Origin: Muricea muricata
Taxonomy: Eukaryota; Cnidaria; Anthozoa; Malacalcyonacea; Plexauridae
Direction of reading: 5' to 3'
NCBI GenBank assembly: GCA_963855995.1
Contig: OY979729.1
Location: 7,272,115-7,336,114, forward strand
DNA length: 64,000 nucleotides
The notes under the pieces are model-generated. The model was not told the DNA's origin and did not search any database. It saw nothing but the letters and a program-made list of their open reading frames with translations. The position numbers and the translations under genes were made by a program. This document shows positions 53,909 to 64,000 of the stretch, piece by piece; position 1 is the first letter of the stretch; each line of letters opens with the position of its first letter.

Positions 53909-54880
53909 ACACTCGACTGCGTCTCGTGCGTACTTTTTTGTTCTTCACACGCTATGACGTCATCTGTGATCTATTACAGTACAGACGCACGCAAAAATGA
54001 AATCTATTTGTTTTATATTATAATAAAGTTGGCAAAAATCATGCGAAGACCCGCGAAATAAATTAGCTAAATTAGGTCACGCCATCAGTTGACGTCATTC
54101 GTGCGTGTGCACTTTAATAACGCACAGCTCGCGACCAGTGAAAATACAGAATGAACACGTATTATTATATAATGTATGATTCAATTTGTGAATATTATTG
54201 TCAGAATAAAAAAGAGACTGGTGTCGCATGTATCATACTTGCATGTATTATTCGATTTCTCGCTCCATACCTTCGGAAATACAGCAAAATTTTGAACTCT
54301 ATCGATAGTGTTGATAGTTATAGTCTTGTTGAAAAAGAAATGTAGTTGAGAAACAACACGGAATAGAGCAAAATTTGAGGAGCTCCAAGTGACACGTCCG
54401 GCCATATTAATTCACATGCATGTTATTTATTATCACGCCGAAGAACATCGTGCCCTGTGTATCCTCATACCCTTCGAAAAATATGCCTTTGGTTTATGTA
54501 CAGTGTACAGTACAGTGTATCATATTCCCTCTGTCTAGCGCCCCCCCCCCCCGCCTATTTTTTGCTACACATTGAGTGGAAGCTGACTAGAGGGGATTTC
54601 AATATAAGAAATAATTGATTATGTACTTATTCATTTTCTTTGTTGTTAAAACTGAAAAAATACACCACCAGTCGAAGAATGAACGAGACGTGGCGAAAAT
54701 CAGTAATATGCAATAAACCACCCCAGGCCATAGTCTGCACACCTCCTCTGGGAACCACCTGTAAGAGGGATTTCTACATTGGACTCCGATAACCGGTTTT
54801 CGACGTGAATCTAGAACATGCGTTCAAGGTTTACGTGATAAATCGAATTATGCCGTTGGCCTCGAAGATTATCTATTAAG
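53909..54880. other. Non-coding interval with two CRE-type palindromes
   Basis: TGACGTCA occurs at 53955-53962 and 54090-54097, amid GTGCGT-rich sequence. A poly-C run is at 54541-54553. No gene is recognised. Confidence 0.45.
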
Positions 54881-57435
54881 TAATTACTTAGTCCTCTGTA
54901 ATACTTATTAACGCAGTTTCCTTTACTTATTTAGATAAGTAAAATGTGAATACACCAACCACCAACTGGACAGAAAAAGATGGAAAGAATTGATATTGAC
55001 CTGAGAAGTGAGTCACTAGCCGTGTCCATCAGAAGGTTTCAAGATGCAAATACAACAGTGCGAACCATGGTGTTAGTTTTATGAGATATTTATGCAATGC
55101 GTAATCAAATTGAGCAGTGCTCTTCATTAAAATTTACGAACATTGGGACAAAGTTGTGAGAACATCTTTGCAATGTTGATATTTGATGCTAGTCACATGA
55201 CTGAAAATTATCGGGTTATTTCATATTCAAGGTGGGTAACGCTATTAGTTTTAAAAATATAATAGACAGGATAGGACGTCGTTAGAACTGAATTGGAAGT
55301 GAAAACGAGATTCTTTATCAAAAAATAGCAATAAGGTATAAACAAGATAATGTTTTAGTTAGAAAATAAACGAACTTTGTTTCATATTTGAAGAATTTTT
55401 CAAAGAATCCGTGGAACGGCGGAAAAAGAGGGATTCTGGACTTGTTGAAGTCGATAAGAATAGAAGGTATTAGGTGTTTGAAGGAGAACTGGTCGTAAAT
55501 TACTTTGATCAACGTGCGTCAACATTTTGAGAAAGTTTACCTCCACTACTGTCATGGAAGAAACGTTTGAAAATGGATTGGTGCAAAAAGTGCATGAAAG
55601 CACAACGGTATTTTCTTGTTTTGACAGACAAGTCGAGATCAACACGATAATGGCCTAATGCTGGGAAAAGGACTTCTGCTCAATGGTTTTAGGTGCCTGT
55701 CAAAGAAGGGGTAGAACAATGATTTAGATCCGTATTAGTGACGACCAACATGTCTTCATATGTGCCTAAATGTGCAAAACATACCTCTGATACCTATTTC
55801 CACTATTATCGCCACCTCTGATACCTATTTCCACAATTAAGTTTTAACGATGTCCTATACTGTCTATTATATTTGTAAAGCTAATAGCGTGGTCCACCTT
55901 GAATATGGAATAACCCCACAATTTTTCCGTCATATGTGACTAGCATCAAATAGCAACATCGCAAAGAGTTTGTTGATTTTATTTTGTCGTTTCCATCGTC
56001 TTTGTCAGTTCAGCTTTCGTTTCAATGCCGGTAGTTGCAGTATATAGGTGGTACGTTACTATATTTTTTACTGGATTTTGTTATGTCACTCTTAAAAATG
56101 CCCCTGGAGGGGACCTAATTAGAGTGGACCTAATTAGGTTTCCAGGTTCAATTCCTGGAGACACAGGTAGATGTGCGCCAACTGACATACACTAACTTAG
56201 TATAGTTAGTGGAAGTAAGTGTAGTAATATAATCCCACTAACCGCCCCACCACCCTTGCCACCCCATTACTACGGTTAACATTAGGAAGCTCTATGACAT
56301 GCGCAGAAGATAACTCTAGTCTACTATAGTTAGTATACTGGAGTTACCCCAGTTAACTAAGGTATCTAGTCCATCTAAATAGAGTTACGAGTTAACTAAG
56401 GTAGAGTTATCTTCGTTTAATATAAGATAACTTTACCTCAGTTAACTAGTCGTAACTCTAATTAGGTGGACTAGAGTTACCTTAGTCAACTAAGGTAACT
56501 CTAGTATACTAACTATAGAACACTATAGTTACCTTCTGGGCATGTCATAGACCTACCTAATGGTAACCGTAATAAAGGTACGAAAACAGGTAGGGGTGGA
56601 AATTGTAATGGTCGGGGGTGGTTAGTGGGATTACTATAAGGTACTGTAAGTACCTAGTACTTTTTCAAGTATAGTACACTTACCTCTACTAACTTTACGA
56701 AGCACACATCTATACGTCTCCAGGAATTGAACCTGGAAACCTAATTAGTTTCACTCTATTAGGTCCCCTCCAGGGGCATTTTTTTGTTAAAACACAGTAA
56801 TAAGGTTACAGGCATGACATAACAAAACCCAGTAGAAAATATAGAAATAACGTTACATGCATAACACTGATAACAAAACAGTGAAAAATATAGTGATGTA
56901 TATGTTTTTGCGTGCTTTTGACTGCAATTGAAACGAAAGCTGAACTGACAAAGACAATAGAATCAACAAAATAAAATCAACATACGCCAACTTTATCTTG
57001 GGACGTCGTGGCTTCGGTTGGTCTCGTTTCATCATGCTGTTTATGGTTTCATTTGTTTGGCATTCTCTCTTCATAGAACATCACGCCGGTCAAGTTAACA
57101 CGCTCACTCGTATCCAGTCAACCATCTTAAAATAGGGAGAATTTAGTGTTACAAAATATTTCAAACTATTGGAAACATTGGATATAATGGATAAAATCAC
57201 TTTGACAGGCCGTACATCGTTATAGTATTTGTATCTTAAAAACTTCTGATGGACACGGCTAGTGATTCACTTCTTAGGTCGATATAAATTATTTTCCATA
57301 TTTTTTTGTCATTCGTTTGTGGTTAGTGTATTCACTTTTTACTCGGCATTTTTTGAAAAAAATAAATAATTGTGATGTTTACAAGATCAGCAACGAAAAC
57401 TACGTTAATAAGCATTGGAGAGGACTAAGTAATTA
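54881..57435. mobile_element. Nested foldback: outer arms of about 155-190 bp around further inverted pairs
   Basis: Outer arms 54881-55035 and 57245-57435 share, in inverted order, TAATTACTTAGTCCTCT, TTATTAACG(C/T)AG, GTGAATACAC(C/T)AACCAC and CACTAGCCGTGTCCATCAG. Inner pairs: 55163-55284 with 55850-55971; 55985-56035 with about 56928-56970; 56090-56175 with about 56695-56790; and a core palindrome centred near 56420 built of GAGTTA, ACTAAGGTA and AACTCTAGT pieces. No transposase is recognisable. It resembles a foldback-type element that has received further foldback insertions. Confidence 0.8.
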
Positions 57436-58256
57436 TTTAACAATTAAATCACTCAGGTCACAGCATCGTTCCATATATTGCATAAGCCTTGTACACATGC
57501 TCTAAGGCAGCTCGCTGTAATATGCGTGTTCTGCGTTTTCTAGGATAAAATGCCGCAAGAAGCAAGAAAACAATTGTGGTATACATTCGAAAGTTAAAGT
57601 TGAAGTCATTTAGTCTTACTTTCACTGGGAAAGATTCCTGCAACCAATGAAATTTGAAACTTGTTTTTAAATTTGCTGTATCTGTACAGTTACACAACAT
57701 GTTACAGTGAGAGCAACAACGTAAACGTATGTACGCTTTGTACGTACCTATTTTTGTGAAATGTAAAGAAAAATCGAGGAAACACGAATCAAACGAAAAT
57801 AACCGATCGAAATCGCATATTTTCACCTTTGAGTATTTTTGAGGCAGGAAATTAGAAAAAAAACTTCCATTAATCACTGATCTGCGACGAGAAACAAACA
57901 ACGTGGCTAATAAATGAATTACTGACCACCTAAATAGGATTTTAATAAATTCTCAATGCAATTATGATGTATCCTGTACAGGGTGTACCAAAAACCCCGC
58001 AAACTATTGAGAATGGTCTATTGTTAGAATTTCAATGCCTAGCACTCAATTTAAACGTACGAGTGCATAAATCATTGACAAAATATTTTCACAATGAAGC
58101 ATTTAGGTAAATAAGTGTCTCTTCATGTTGGCACTTGACTTTATAATGATAATCCTCTTTGATTATTAATATGAATTTTCAATTATATTATATAATTAAT
58201 CTTTGTGCTTTCAGATTCGTTTTAGTTAGCAGGAACGGCATGTGGCGGCCTAAATG
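57436..58256. other. Interval with an unrecognised open frame
   Basis: A 147-residue minus-strand frame (57901-57458) has a cysteine pair region (RCCSHCNMLCNC) and a basic PRKRRTR stretch, but I recognise no family. CAGGGTGTACCAAAAACC at about 57977 resembles the end of a Tc1/IS630-type element; a related segment lies at about 61919-61965. Confidence 0.35.
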
Positions 58257-58440
58257 AATGAACACCGGAATGCCGGAACACAGGAACAGCAAAAAATTCT
58301 TAATTTGGAATAAATTATGTAATCATTTACTGTGGGTGGGTTAATTGTTTGAATAATTATTGCGTCAAGCCTAACAATGCACAGAAATCAGTGTGTTCTA
58401 GTTTTTCCACAGATGAATAAATACGCAAAATAGACTACAT
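58257..58440. repeat. Left arm of a dispersed inverted pair (partner 61636-61828)
   Basis: Shares with the reverse complement of 61636-61828 the segments AACACCGG, GGAACAGCAAAA, AATTCTTAATTTG, AATAAATT and TTAATTGTTTGAATAATTAT. The pair spans the Penelope remnant and the 60-kb element. It may be two copies of one MITE in opposite orientation. Confidence 0.65.
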
Positions 58441-58773
58441 ATCATAAAACATATTCACTTTTTATTTATTCTTTTGGACAAACTCACTTAGATAGGATGC
58501 TACAGAGGTAGTAAAAGCCAATGGTATATTACACCATTGCATCAACTGAAATATATTCGCATAAAAAAGTATAGAATTGTACCAAGTTGCCCGATGCCGC
58601 GTGCTAGTAAATGAAGTTCAAATTACAATGAAAGACAGCGGCACATTTATACGAGTACAAATAAGCTGTGGGCACAATAGCGAACTTATATACCATATTA
58701 ATTTGTTTTTGTTATAATGATAAAATATTACTCAGGATTCTAACTCAAAGGTTTTTATTCAACTTTTTATTTT

Positions 58774-58810
58774 TGCGACGTTTCGGATAGTTTTACTATC
58801 CGTTTTCAAG
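58774..58810 (-). ncRNA. Possible decayed hammerhead-like motif, left arm
   Basis: On the minus strand: GCTTGAAAAC, then a GGATAG-TAAAA-CTATCC stem-loop, then GAAACGTCGC. The stem followed by GAAAC and GTC matches stem II plus the second core segment of hammerhead ribozymes reported in Penelope terminal repeats; the CTGATGA segment is replaced by CTTGAAAAC, so cleavage is doubtful. The right arm copy is at 59513-59550. Confidence 0.4.
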
Positions 58811-58960
58811 CTTTTTACTTATTTAAGTTTACAAAAATCACGACTACAACTACGAAATTGTCACCAACCGTCACATGCTCACGCATTTCAAAATTATCTA
58901 TATGCGCGTGCTCATGCAAGCGTTTTTTGATTCACTATTTAAATATCTGTCTAGCGTAGG

Positions 58961-59390
58961 TCACCATGTCGTTAACGGCTCATAGTTATTTAATACTACA
59001 TTCCCATTGCTTCTCTCTCGTAGTGACTCTATTCCTTCCCTTGCCTTTCTTTGCCGTAACCCATACTCGCATGCTACAACCCTTGCTTCACCCCAATCGA
59101 TCCCACTTCCACAATCGACACCATGCCTTGCCAACCCGCCATCTTCTTTTCCCATCCGTTCTCTCGCTGCATCCAACCTCCCATTCCGTATATCTTCGCC
59201 CGTCAACCTAACTTTGTTTTCCTGTTCCTTTCTCCGAGTTCCAAATAACCGCCAAGTCTCCCCAACATACACCGCCTTGTTGCATTTGCACGGTATCTTG
59301 TATACCACCGCCTCTCGCTTGTCCCCAAGTGGCTGTTGACTCTTCGTCTTTATGTCCCTCACCTTTCTCCCGGGCCGGATATTTAGATAG
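58961..59390 (-). pseudogene. GIY-YIG endonuclease domain of a Penelope-like element
   Basis: Within a 168-residue frame whose first 30 residues are arm sequence: RPGRKVRDIKTKSQQP (linker), AVVYKIPCKC (GIY side), AVYVGETWRLFGTRRKEQ (YIG side with catalytic Arg), and HGVDCGSGIDWGEARVV near the end, followed by RQRKAREGIESL. The order matches the C-terminal endonuclease of Penelope-like retroelements, which nicks target DNA. The Glu of the catalytic set is not certain. Confidence 0.75.
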
Positions 59391-60035
59391 TGAATCAAAA
59401 AACGCTTGCATGAGCACGCGCGTATAGATATTTTTGAAATGCGTGAGCATGTGACGGTTGGTGACAATTTCGTAGTTGTAGTCGTGACTTTTGTAAACTT
59501 AAATAAGTAAAAAGCTTGAAAACGGATAGTAAAACTATCTGAAACGTCGCAAAAATAAAAAGTTGAATAAAAACCTTTGAGTTAGAATCCTGAGTAATAT
59601 TTTATCATTATAACAAAAACAATGAACCACCAAAGGGAAAGTTTTAGAAAAAGAATCATATTAATTTAATCAAGTAGTTTTCTTAAGTTTCAGATTCGCA
59701 GGCATGTTTGTGTTTGAATGGCACGATATAAACTTCACAAAGCATTCGCCTCTTTCGACAACATTTCATTTGTTTTTGTTGAACAGAAAAACTAACGTAT
59801 ATATAACACACTTGCTGAGTTAGCTAATGCTGCTGGGGATATTCAAACAGGTCATCGAGACGCGAAATATTGACGAAGGCGAAGATGCTTGGCGCTTTGA
59901 AACGCTCATTCTCTGACTGAAGTTGCTTTATCGTCACTTTATTCACAGCAAATTTTAAGCTTATAATTATATTGTTTTTATTTTTTTACTTTATATTAAA
60001 AATAATGTCTGTTCGTACATATGAGCGGTAGTAAA

Positions 60036-61436
60036 CTCACAGGAAGGCCAATCTCCTGGTTTTCTTTCCTGTGGTACAGTTGTTGCAACGGCGGTAGATA
60101 GCGAGTAGCGAAACAATCATCTTCCCATAGAGATTTCTTTTAAAAAAATTGCTTAAAAATCAAATTTTTTGTTGAATATTCCATGTTTGACCTCTGATTC
60201 TACTAAAACAAACTCGCTCTCGATTTCTATGCGGTGATAGTTGATTCGGGCTTCGCCCTCATCAACTATCACCGCATAGAAATCTCGAGCTCGTAATCTA
60301 ATTGTTAAATACTCAAACATTCAAAGTGGTCGAGGAATAGATAGCGAGTAGAGTAACCAATCAAATTACAGCATTTGCAATAGTATACTAGTATGATTCT
60401 ACTAATATGTAATATATTCGAATAGCGGTGATAGAGAAACGAACACATTTATATTATTTGTATTAAATATTAATATTTTATGAACACTATAAGCTTAACA
60501 TGTATTATATACAGATTCTGGCTGCTAAGCACGCCATGTCGCCATACTCGTGTCGTCACGGATTGCTAGGAAATAAAAAAGTGCATTATCGTTTGCGATC
60601 GCTTCGTACGCCGCATTTGTTCGATGGTATGAAAAACTGCATTGAGCGTGTAGAGCTATCTTTCGGCTTTGCTGCGATGGTATTTGTTTTCGCAGGGAGC
60701 CTGTTTACCTCGAGATATTTGCGTTTGAATAAGGACGCTTGTCAGCCGAGCTACCTGCCTTGTCCTTTATTTGTATACCAGTACCGTAAACCTCCGATAA
60801 GCCCCCCCAAATATAAGCCCCCCCCCAAATATAAGCCCCCCCCAAATATAAGCCCCCCCCCAAGTATAAGCCCACCATTTCACCAACGCTTAGGCCATTC
60901 CGAATATAAGCCCCCCCCCCCCGAATATAAGCTCTCCCGTATATAAGCCCATAACCATTAATGTACTAATGCTTGTTATTATGTGTTACTGACTGTATTT
61001 TTATGTTGTTTATACACTATGGTTTATATTTCTTTTCGTTCACGGTAACACCAAATTTCGTCCGTATATAAGCCCCCCCGTATATAAGCCCCCCCGTACA
61101 TAAGCTCTCCCGTGTATAAGCCCATCAAAAAAGGCTTAAGTACGAACTAATATAAGCCCTGGGCTTATATTCGGAGGTTTACGGTACCACATAAGCCTTA
61201 AAAGTCAGTGCTGAAAACCACTCGAAATCGAACAAAGCACCAGAAAAGTTCTAAATAATACATGTTAAGCTTATAGTGTTCATAAAATATTAATATTTAA
61301 TGCAAATAATATAATTTGTTCGTTTCTCTATTACGCTATTCAAATATATTATATAATATAAAAATATTCAAAATGGCCGCCGTTGCAACAACTGTACTAC
61401 AGGAAACAAAACCAGGAGATTGGCCTTCCTGTGATA
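60036..61436. mobile_element. Inverted-repeat element containing nested elements
   Basis: Outer arms 60036-60098 and 61374-61436 share CACAGGAAGGCCAATCTCC, TGGTTTTNTTTCCTGT and TTGTTGCAACGGCGG. Second arms 60407-60509 and 61254-61349 share GAGAAACGAACA, TTAATATTTTATGAACACTA and TAAGCTTAACATGTATTA. A hairpin inserted at 60212-60290 (GATTTCTATGCGGTGATAGT and its complement around TCGGGCTTCGCCCTC) separates the two arm sets on the left. No transposase is recognised; a 148-residue frame (60500-60946) is partly cysteine-poor unique sequence and partly the translated repeat. Confidence 0.78.
60782..61189. mobile_element. Nested MITE with ATATAAGCCCCCC tandem repeats
   Basis: Ends GTACCGTAAACCTCCGATAAG and, in reverse complement, GTACCGTAAACCTCCGAATA. 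Inside, both flanks carry irregular tandem copies of AATATAAGCCCCCCCC (60800-60950 and about 61065-61125), in direct orientation. The repeats are again subterminal, as in the larger elements of this window. Confidence 0.75.
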
Positions 61437-61635
61437 AACTAAGGGGAAAGTCCTCTTCCAGTATTAGCATGACCTACAGTATATTACCTAACATTCAAAG
61501 CCTGATATTATATGCGAGCACTGTAGATCATTAAGAAAAAACTAAAACGTTACAGACAAGCCAAATGTTTCCCATCTAAGTAAGTTATTTTGCCCGAAAG
61601 AGTGAAAAAAAAGTGAATAGTTTTGTGACATGTAA

Positions 61636-61828
61636 TCTATTTTGTGTATTTATTCGTCTGTCCAAATGCATTGTTAGTCAGGTCTTACGCATAATTATTC
61701 AAACAATTAATCCACACCGGATACAGAGTGATTACAGAATTTATTGCAAATTAAGAAATTTTGCTGTACCGGTGTTTCGGATTTTGCTGTTCCGATATTC
61801 CTTCTTTTACTATACATGCCAGCTGGAA
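61636..61828. repeat. Right arm of the dispersed inverted pair (partner 58257-58440)
   Basis: See the left arm for the shared segments. The neighbouring 61829-62212 shows only the short CTATTGTTGGAATTTCAAT segment also present near 58020. Confidence 0.65.
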
Positions 61829-62212
61829 CAATGGAACAACTAAGTCATTATTTGTGTGTACTAGAGCAGCTGCGATCAAAACAAAGCAAGATGTGAAGTT
61901 AAAATTCGCAAAAATACAGCGTGTACAAAAAACAAACTAGTGAAAATGATCTATTGTTGGAATTTCAATAGCGTGAGACTAAGGTGGATGTAAATAGCGC
62001 AAAATAATGACAGGTGCATATATTAAGTATTTCATTCATTAGGTTCACGAACCTATATATGGGTTTAATTCGTCTTGCTTAACACAGATATCGTTTACGT
62101 AACTAGAGATAACGTAATTTAACTTTTATTACGCGTTTTTGTTTACAACGAAATGTATTAGTTAAATTAAGGTATGGACTTCGAGGGCATGTTCCGTGTA
62201 TAATTTGCGTGA

Positions 62213-63934
62213 GTAGTCTATCCCACCACTTTGGCGTCGGAAGTAATTAGTATGCCGTTGTCGTTGGGGCCAGAAGTAATGCATGCAGAAGTGGGGTGAC
62301 GTCATCGCATTAAACTGACACACAAAATATGTGTTTTGAAAATGTATATTTTAAAAATTTTTTACAACAAATGATTTTTTTTAACAATAACTGAATAAAC
62401 AAGTGTTTTGAGTGCGATTAGTATAACTGTTCGAATAAACTGTTCAAATAACGGTGTATAGCTGCTCAATGGAATAGTGTTTATCATACATGTGCCCAGA
62501 GCTGGTTACAATCAGTGAGTTATCCACATTCCAGCGAGTGATCCTAGGTCAGGAGTGAGAGTAGAGTTGTGAGGCATGTGCTCATAAGAAGTTATGAGCA
62601 GGTGCTTATCTGCTCACCTCCTCCCATAAAATTGTACAGGACTAACAAAATATAGCTATACTAGCCTGGCGGACCACATGAGCGTATGAGCATGTGCTCA
62701 TCTGCACATCGCGTAAAATTGTACGGGACATGAAATTCTAACTAGATATAGCAATATTGGTCTTATAATACTTCACAAAATATTCCAAATGCTAACTGTG
62801 TGTTCATTTATGCAACCAAACAAACGTCTTTCCACAAAATATATACTTTGCCTTAAAAATGCATACTGTGGGAAACAGTGTTGATATATATTATAATGAC
62901 TATCATAATGTATGTTAATGTTGTCAGCACATGGTTGAAGCTGTTGCGCTGATGTTAATAAAAATCCGTAAAAGGTATGGACGGATTTAGTGGAAAAGAA
63001 CCTTATTTAACGGTGAAAGAGTCCGAGTGCATAAAGTGAATAGCGAATACGAATTGTGTCTAAAAGGTCAAGTTTGGTACGTTTCTTTTGGTTTTGATAA
63101 TCTTTGCAGCTCTTTAGTGGTAAAGACGTGGGTGATCTTTCCTCATATTGTTCCGCTTTGTTTTAATACGGCCGTCGGTAGTTGGGAACACAGATTTAAC
63201 TGTCGCGTGGAGTATTAATTGCTTTATTTAGCTCAGAGCGGGTATATCTTTTTAAACAATTTAATCAAATGTATTCTGTTGTGTGGATGTTAATAAAAAT
63301 CCGTAAAAGGTATGAATCGTGTCACCTTTTTACACATACATTTTCGTATTCGTCATACCCCCTTTTTTGTCTGGAGAAAATAACAAAAGGACAATTTATG
63401 ATGTTCAAACTGCCGTGTTGCGGACACTACACTCACACGGGATGTTTCAAGACATGGGCATCTCATACAGAATCAGCAGTGCACTGCGCCTATTGTAGAA
63501 CAACATAACAATACGAAGACACATGCTTCCTATGCTTACAAGAATACACCGAAAAACTCAATTGTACAGAATGGTGCCACACAAAAGTTCACACAGAATG
63601 CACAACAGACCTCACAACTCTACTCTCACTCCTAACCTAGGATCACTCGCTGGAGTGTGGACGACTCACTGATTGCAACCAGCTCTGGGTACATATATGA
63701 GAAACATTATTCTACCGCAGACTGTAATTTGAACAATTTAGTCGAACAGTTCTATACTTTTATTGTACAAAACTTTGTTGTTGTAAAAAACTTTATAATA
63801 TACATTTTCAAAACACATATTTTGTGTCTCTGTTTAATGCCATGACATCACCCCACTTACGCATGCATAACTTTCGGCCCCAACAACACCAGCATACTAA
63901 TTACCTCCGGCGCCAAAGTGGCGGGATAGACTAC
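62213..63934 (+). mobile_element. DNA element with about 340-bp inverted ends and a RING-like ORF
   Basis: Left end GTAGTCTATCCCACCACTTT and right end in reverse complement GTAGTCTATCCCGCCACTTT; the arms extend to about 62576 and from about 63605 and share ATTAGTATGC, GTGATGTCAT-like, ATTTTGTGTTTTGAAAATGTA and CTCACTCCT(A/G)ACC segments. TTGCGTGA at 62205-62212 and TTGCGTGG at 63935-63942 flank it, a probable 8-bp target duplication. Inside are a direct 28-base repeat (about 62951 and 63286) and an ORF for a RING-like finger. No DDE core is present, so it is non-autonomous or uses a transposase elsewhere. Confidence 0.82.
63269..63637 (+). pseudogene. RING-like zinc-finger protein, interrupted by an in-frame stop
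   Basis: The open part (63269-63508, 79 residues) ends with a RING-H2-like cluster: FCLEKITKGQ, LPCCGHYTHTGCFKTW and VHCAYCRTT. After the TAA the same frame continues for 42 codons with a second cysteine/histidine cluster, TCFLCLQEYTEKLNC and CHTKVHTEC, before a second stop inside the right arm. RING fingers recruit ubiquitin-conjugating enzymes; that role here is inference. The stop may be a mutation, or the two parts may be joined by readthrough. An upstream frame at 63027-63218 is not recognised. Confidence 0.6.
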
Positions 63935-64000
63935 TTGCGTGGGTGTAGGATTATTAAGGAATAACAAAACAAAAAAGCTAAGTCTCATTTTTGCGAGTAG

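Larger units (their letters stand above)
58711..59622 (-). mobile_element. Penelope-like element remnant between inverted terminal arms
   Basis: Arms 58711-58945 and 59378-59622 are inverted copies, nearly identical by eye: TTGTTATAATGATAAAATA, GGATTCTAACTCAAAGG, GCGACGTTTC, TTGTCACCAACCGTCACATG and CTTGCATGAGCACGCGC in the right arm's order. Between them, on the minus strand, is a GIY-YIG endonuclease end. Inverted or partial terminal repeats (pLTRs) are a known trait of Penelope-like elements; the reverse transcriptase has been lost. Confidence 0.8.

Noticed and set aside
56138-56158. tRNA T-arm-like CCAGGTTCAATTCCTGG
   Set aside because: No acceptor, D or anticodon arms at the right spacing, and it is repeated in inverted form at about 56718 within the palindrome, so it is part of the foldback.
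57458-57901. 147-residue minus-strand frame
   Set aside because: No recognisable domain, and it lies beside a repeat end; not called as a gene.

Overview
This window is nuclear DNA of an animal, probably a marine invertebrate such as a cnidarian or sponge. The support is intron-containing genes with GT-AG splice sites, several CR1/L2-like non-LTR retrotransposons, a Penelope-like remnant, many foldback and MITE-like repeats, and a SWIM-finger protein of a type I associate with cnidarians. The species cannot be named from the sequence. There is no operon logic, and almost every recognisable gene belongs to, or is a relic of, a mobile element.

Layout. 1-10503 is an 18-bp minisatellite of about 583 units with a long-range duplicated structure. 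It is interrupted by a nearly complete CR1/L2-like retrotransposon (10504-15274) and resumes at 15275-15437. Next comes a truncated DDE transposase gene (15571-16686) that runs into an opposite-strand IS630/Tc1-like transposase relic (16669-17310). 18258-22130 (minus) is an apparently intact two-exon gene encoding a DDE-type transposase, an OTU cysteine protease domain and two cysteine-rich CXC domains. It is followed outward by a 9-bp minisatellite (22257-22553) and an 83-bp block. The same 83 bp recurs without a mismatch at 42003-42085, outside a 4-kb array of the 18-bp unit (38021-41995) that itself abuts a decayed copy of the transposase 5' end (37527-38005). A third copy of the outermost 37 bp closes another minisatellite at 22829-24115. 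I read this as one transposon family built as terminal block, minisatellite, transposase gene.

24236-36009 carries several MITE-like elements and a six-exon plus-strand gene (29626-36009) for a DUF3987-like P-loop ATPase. It lies between the two inverted 18-bp arrays, so it could be cargo of one very large transposon, although two separate insertions explain the data equally well.

42240-64000 is a graveyard of elements: a decayed non-LTR endonuclease (42640-43905), a hAT relic (46085-46777), a MULE-like element with array-bearing terminal repeats around a SWIM-finger gene (46980-48898), three further non-LTR fragments (49130-53908), a 2.5-kb nested palindrome (54881-57435), a Penelope-like remnant between inverted arms (58711-59622), nested inverted-repeat elements (60036-61436) and a 1.7-kb inverted-repeat element encoding a RING-like finger (62213-63934).

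Limits: gene models rest on reading frames, splice consensus and recognised motifs only; no alignment or search was run, and repeat identities were judged by eye.
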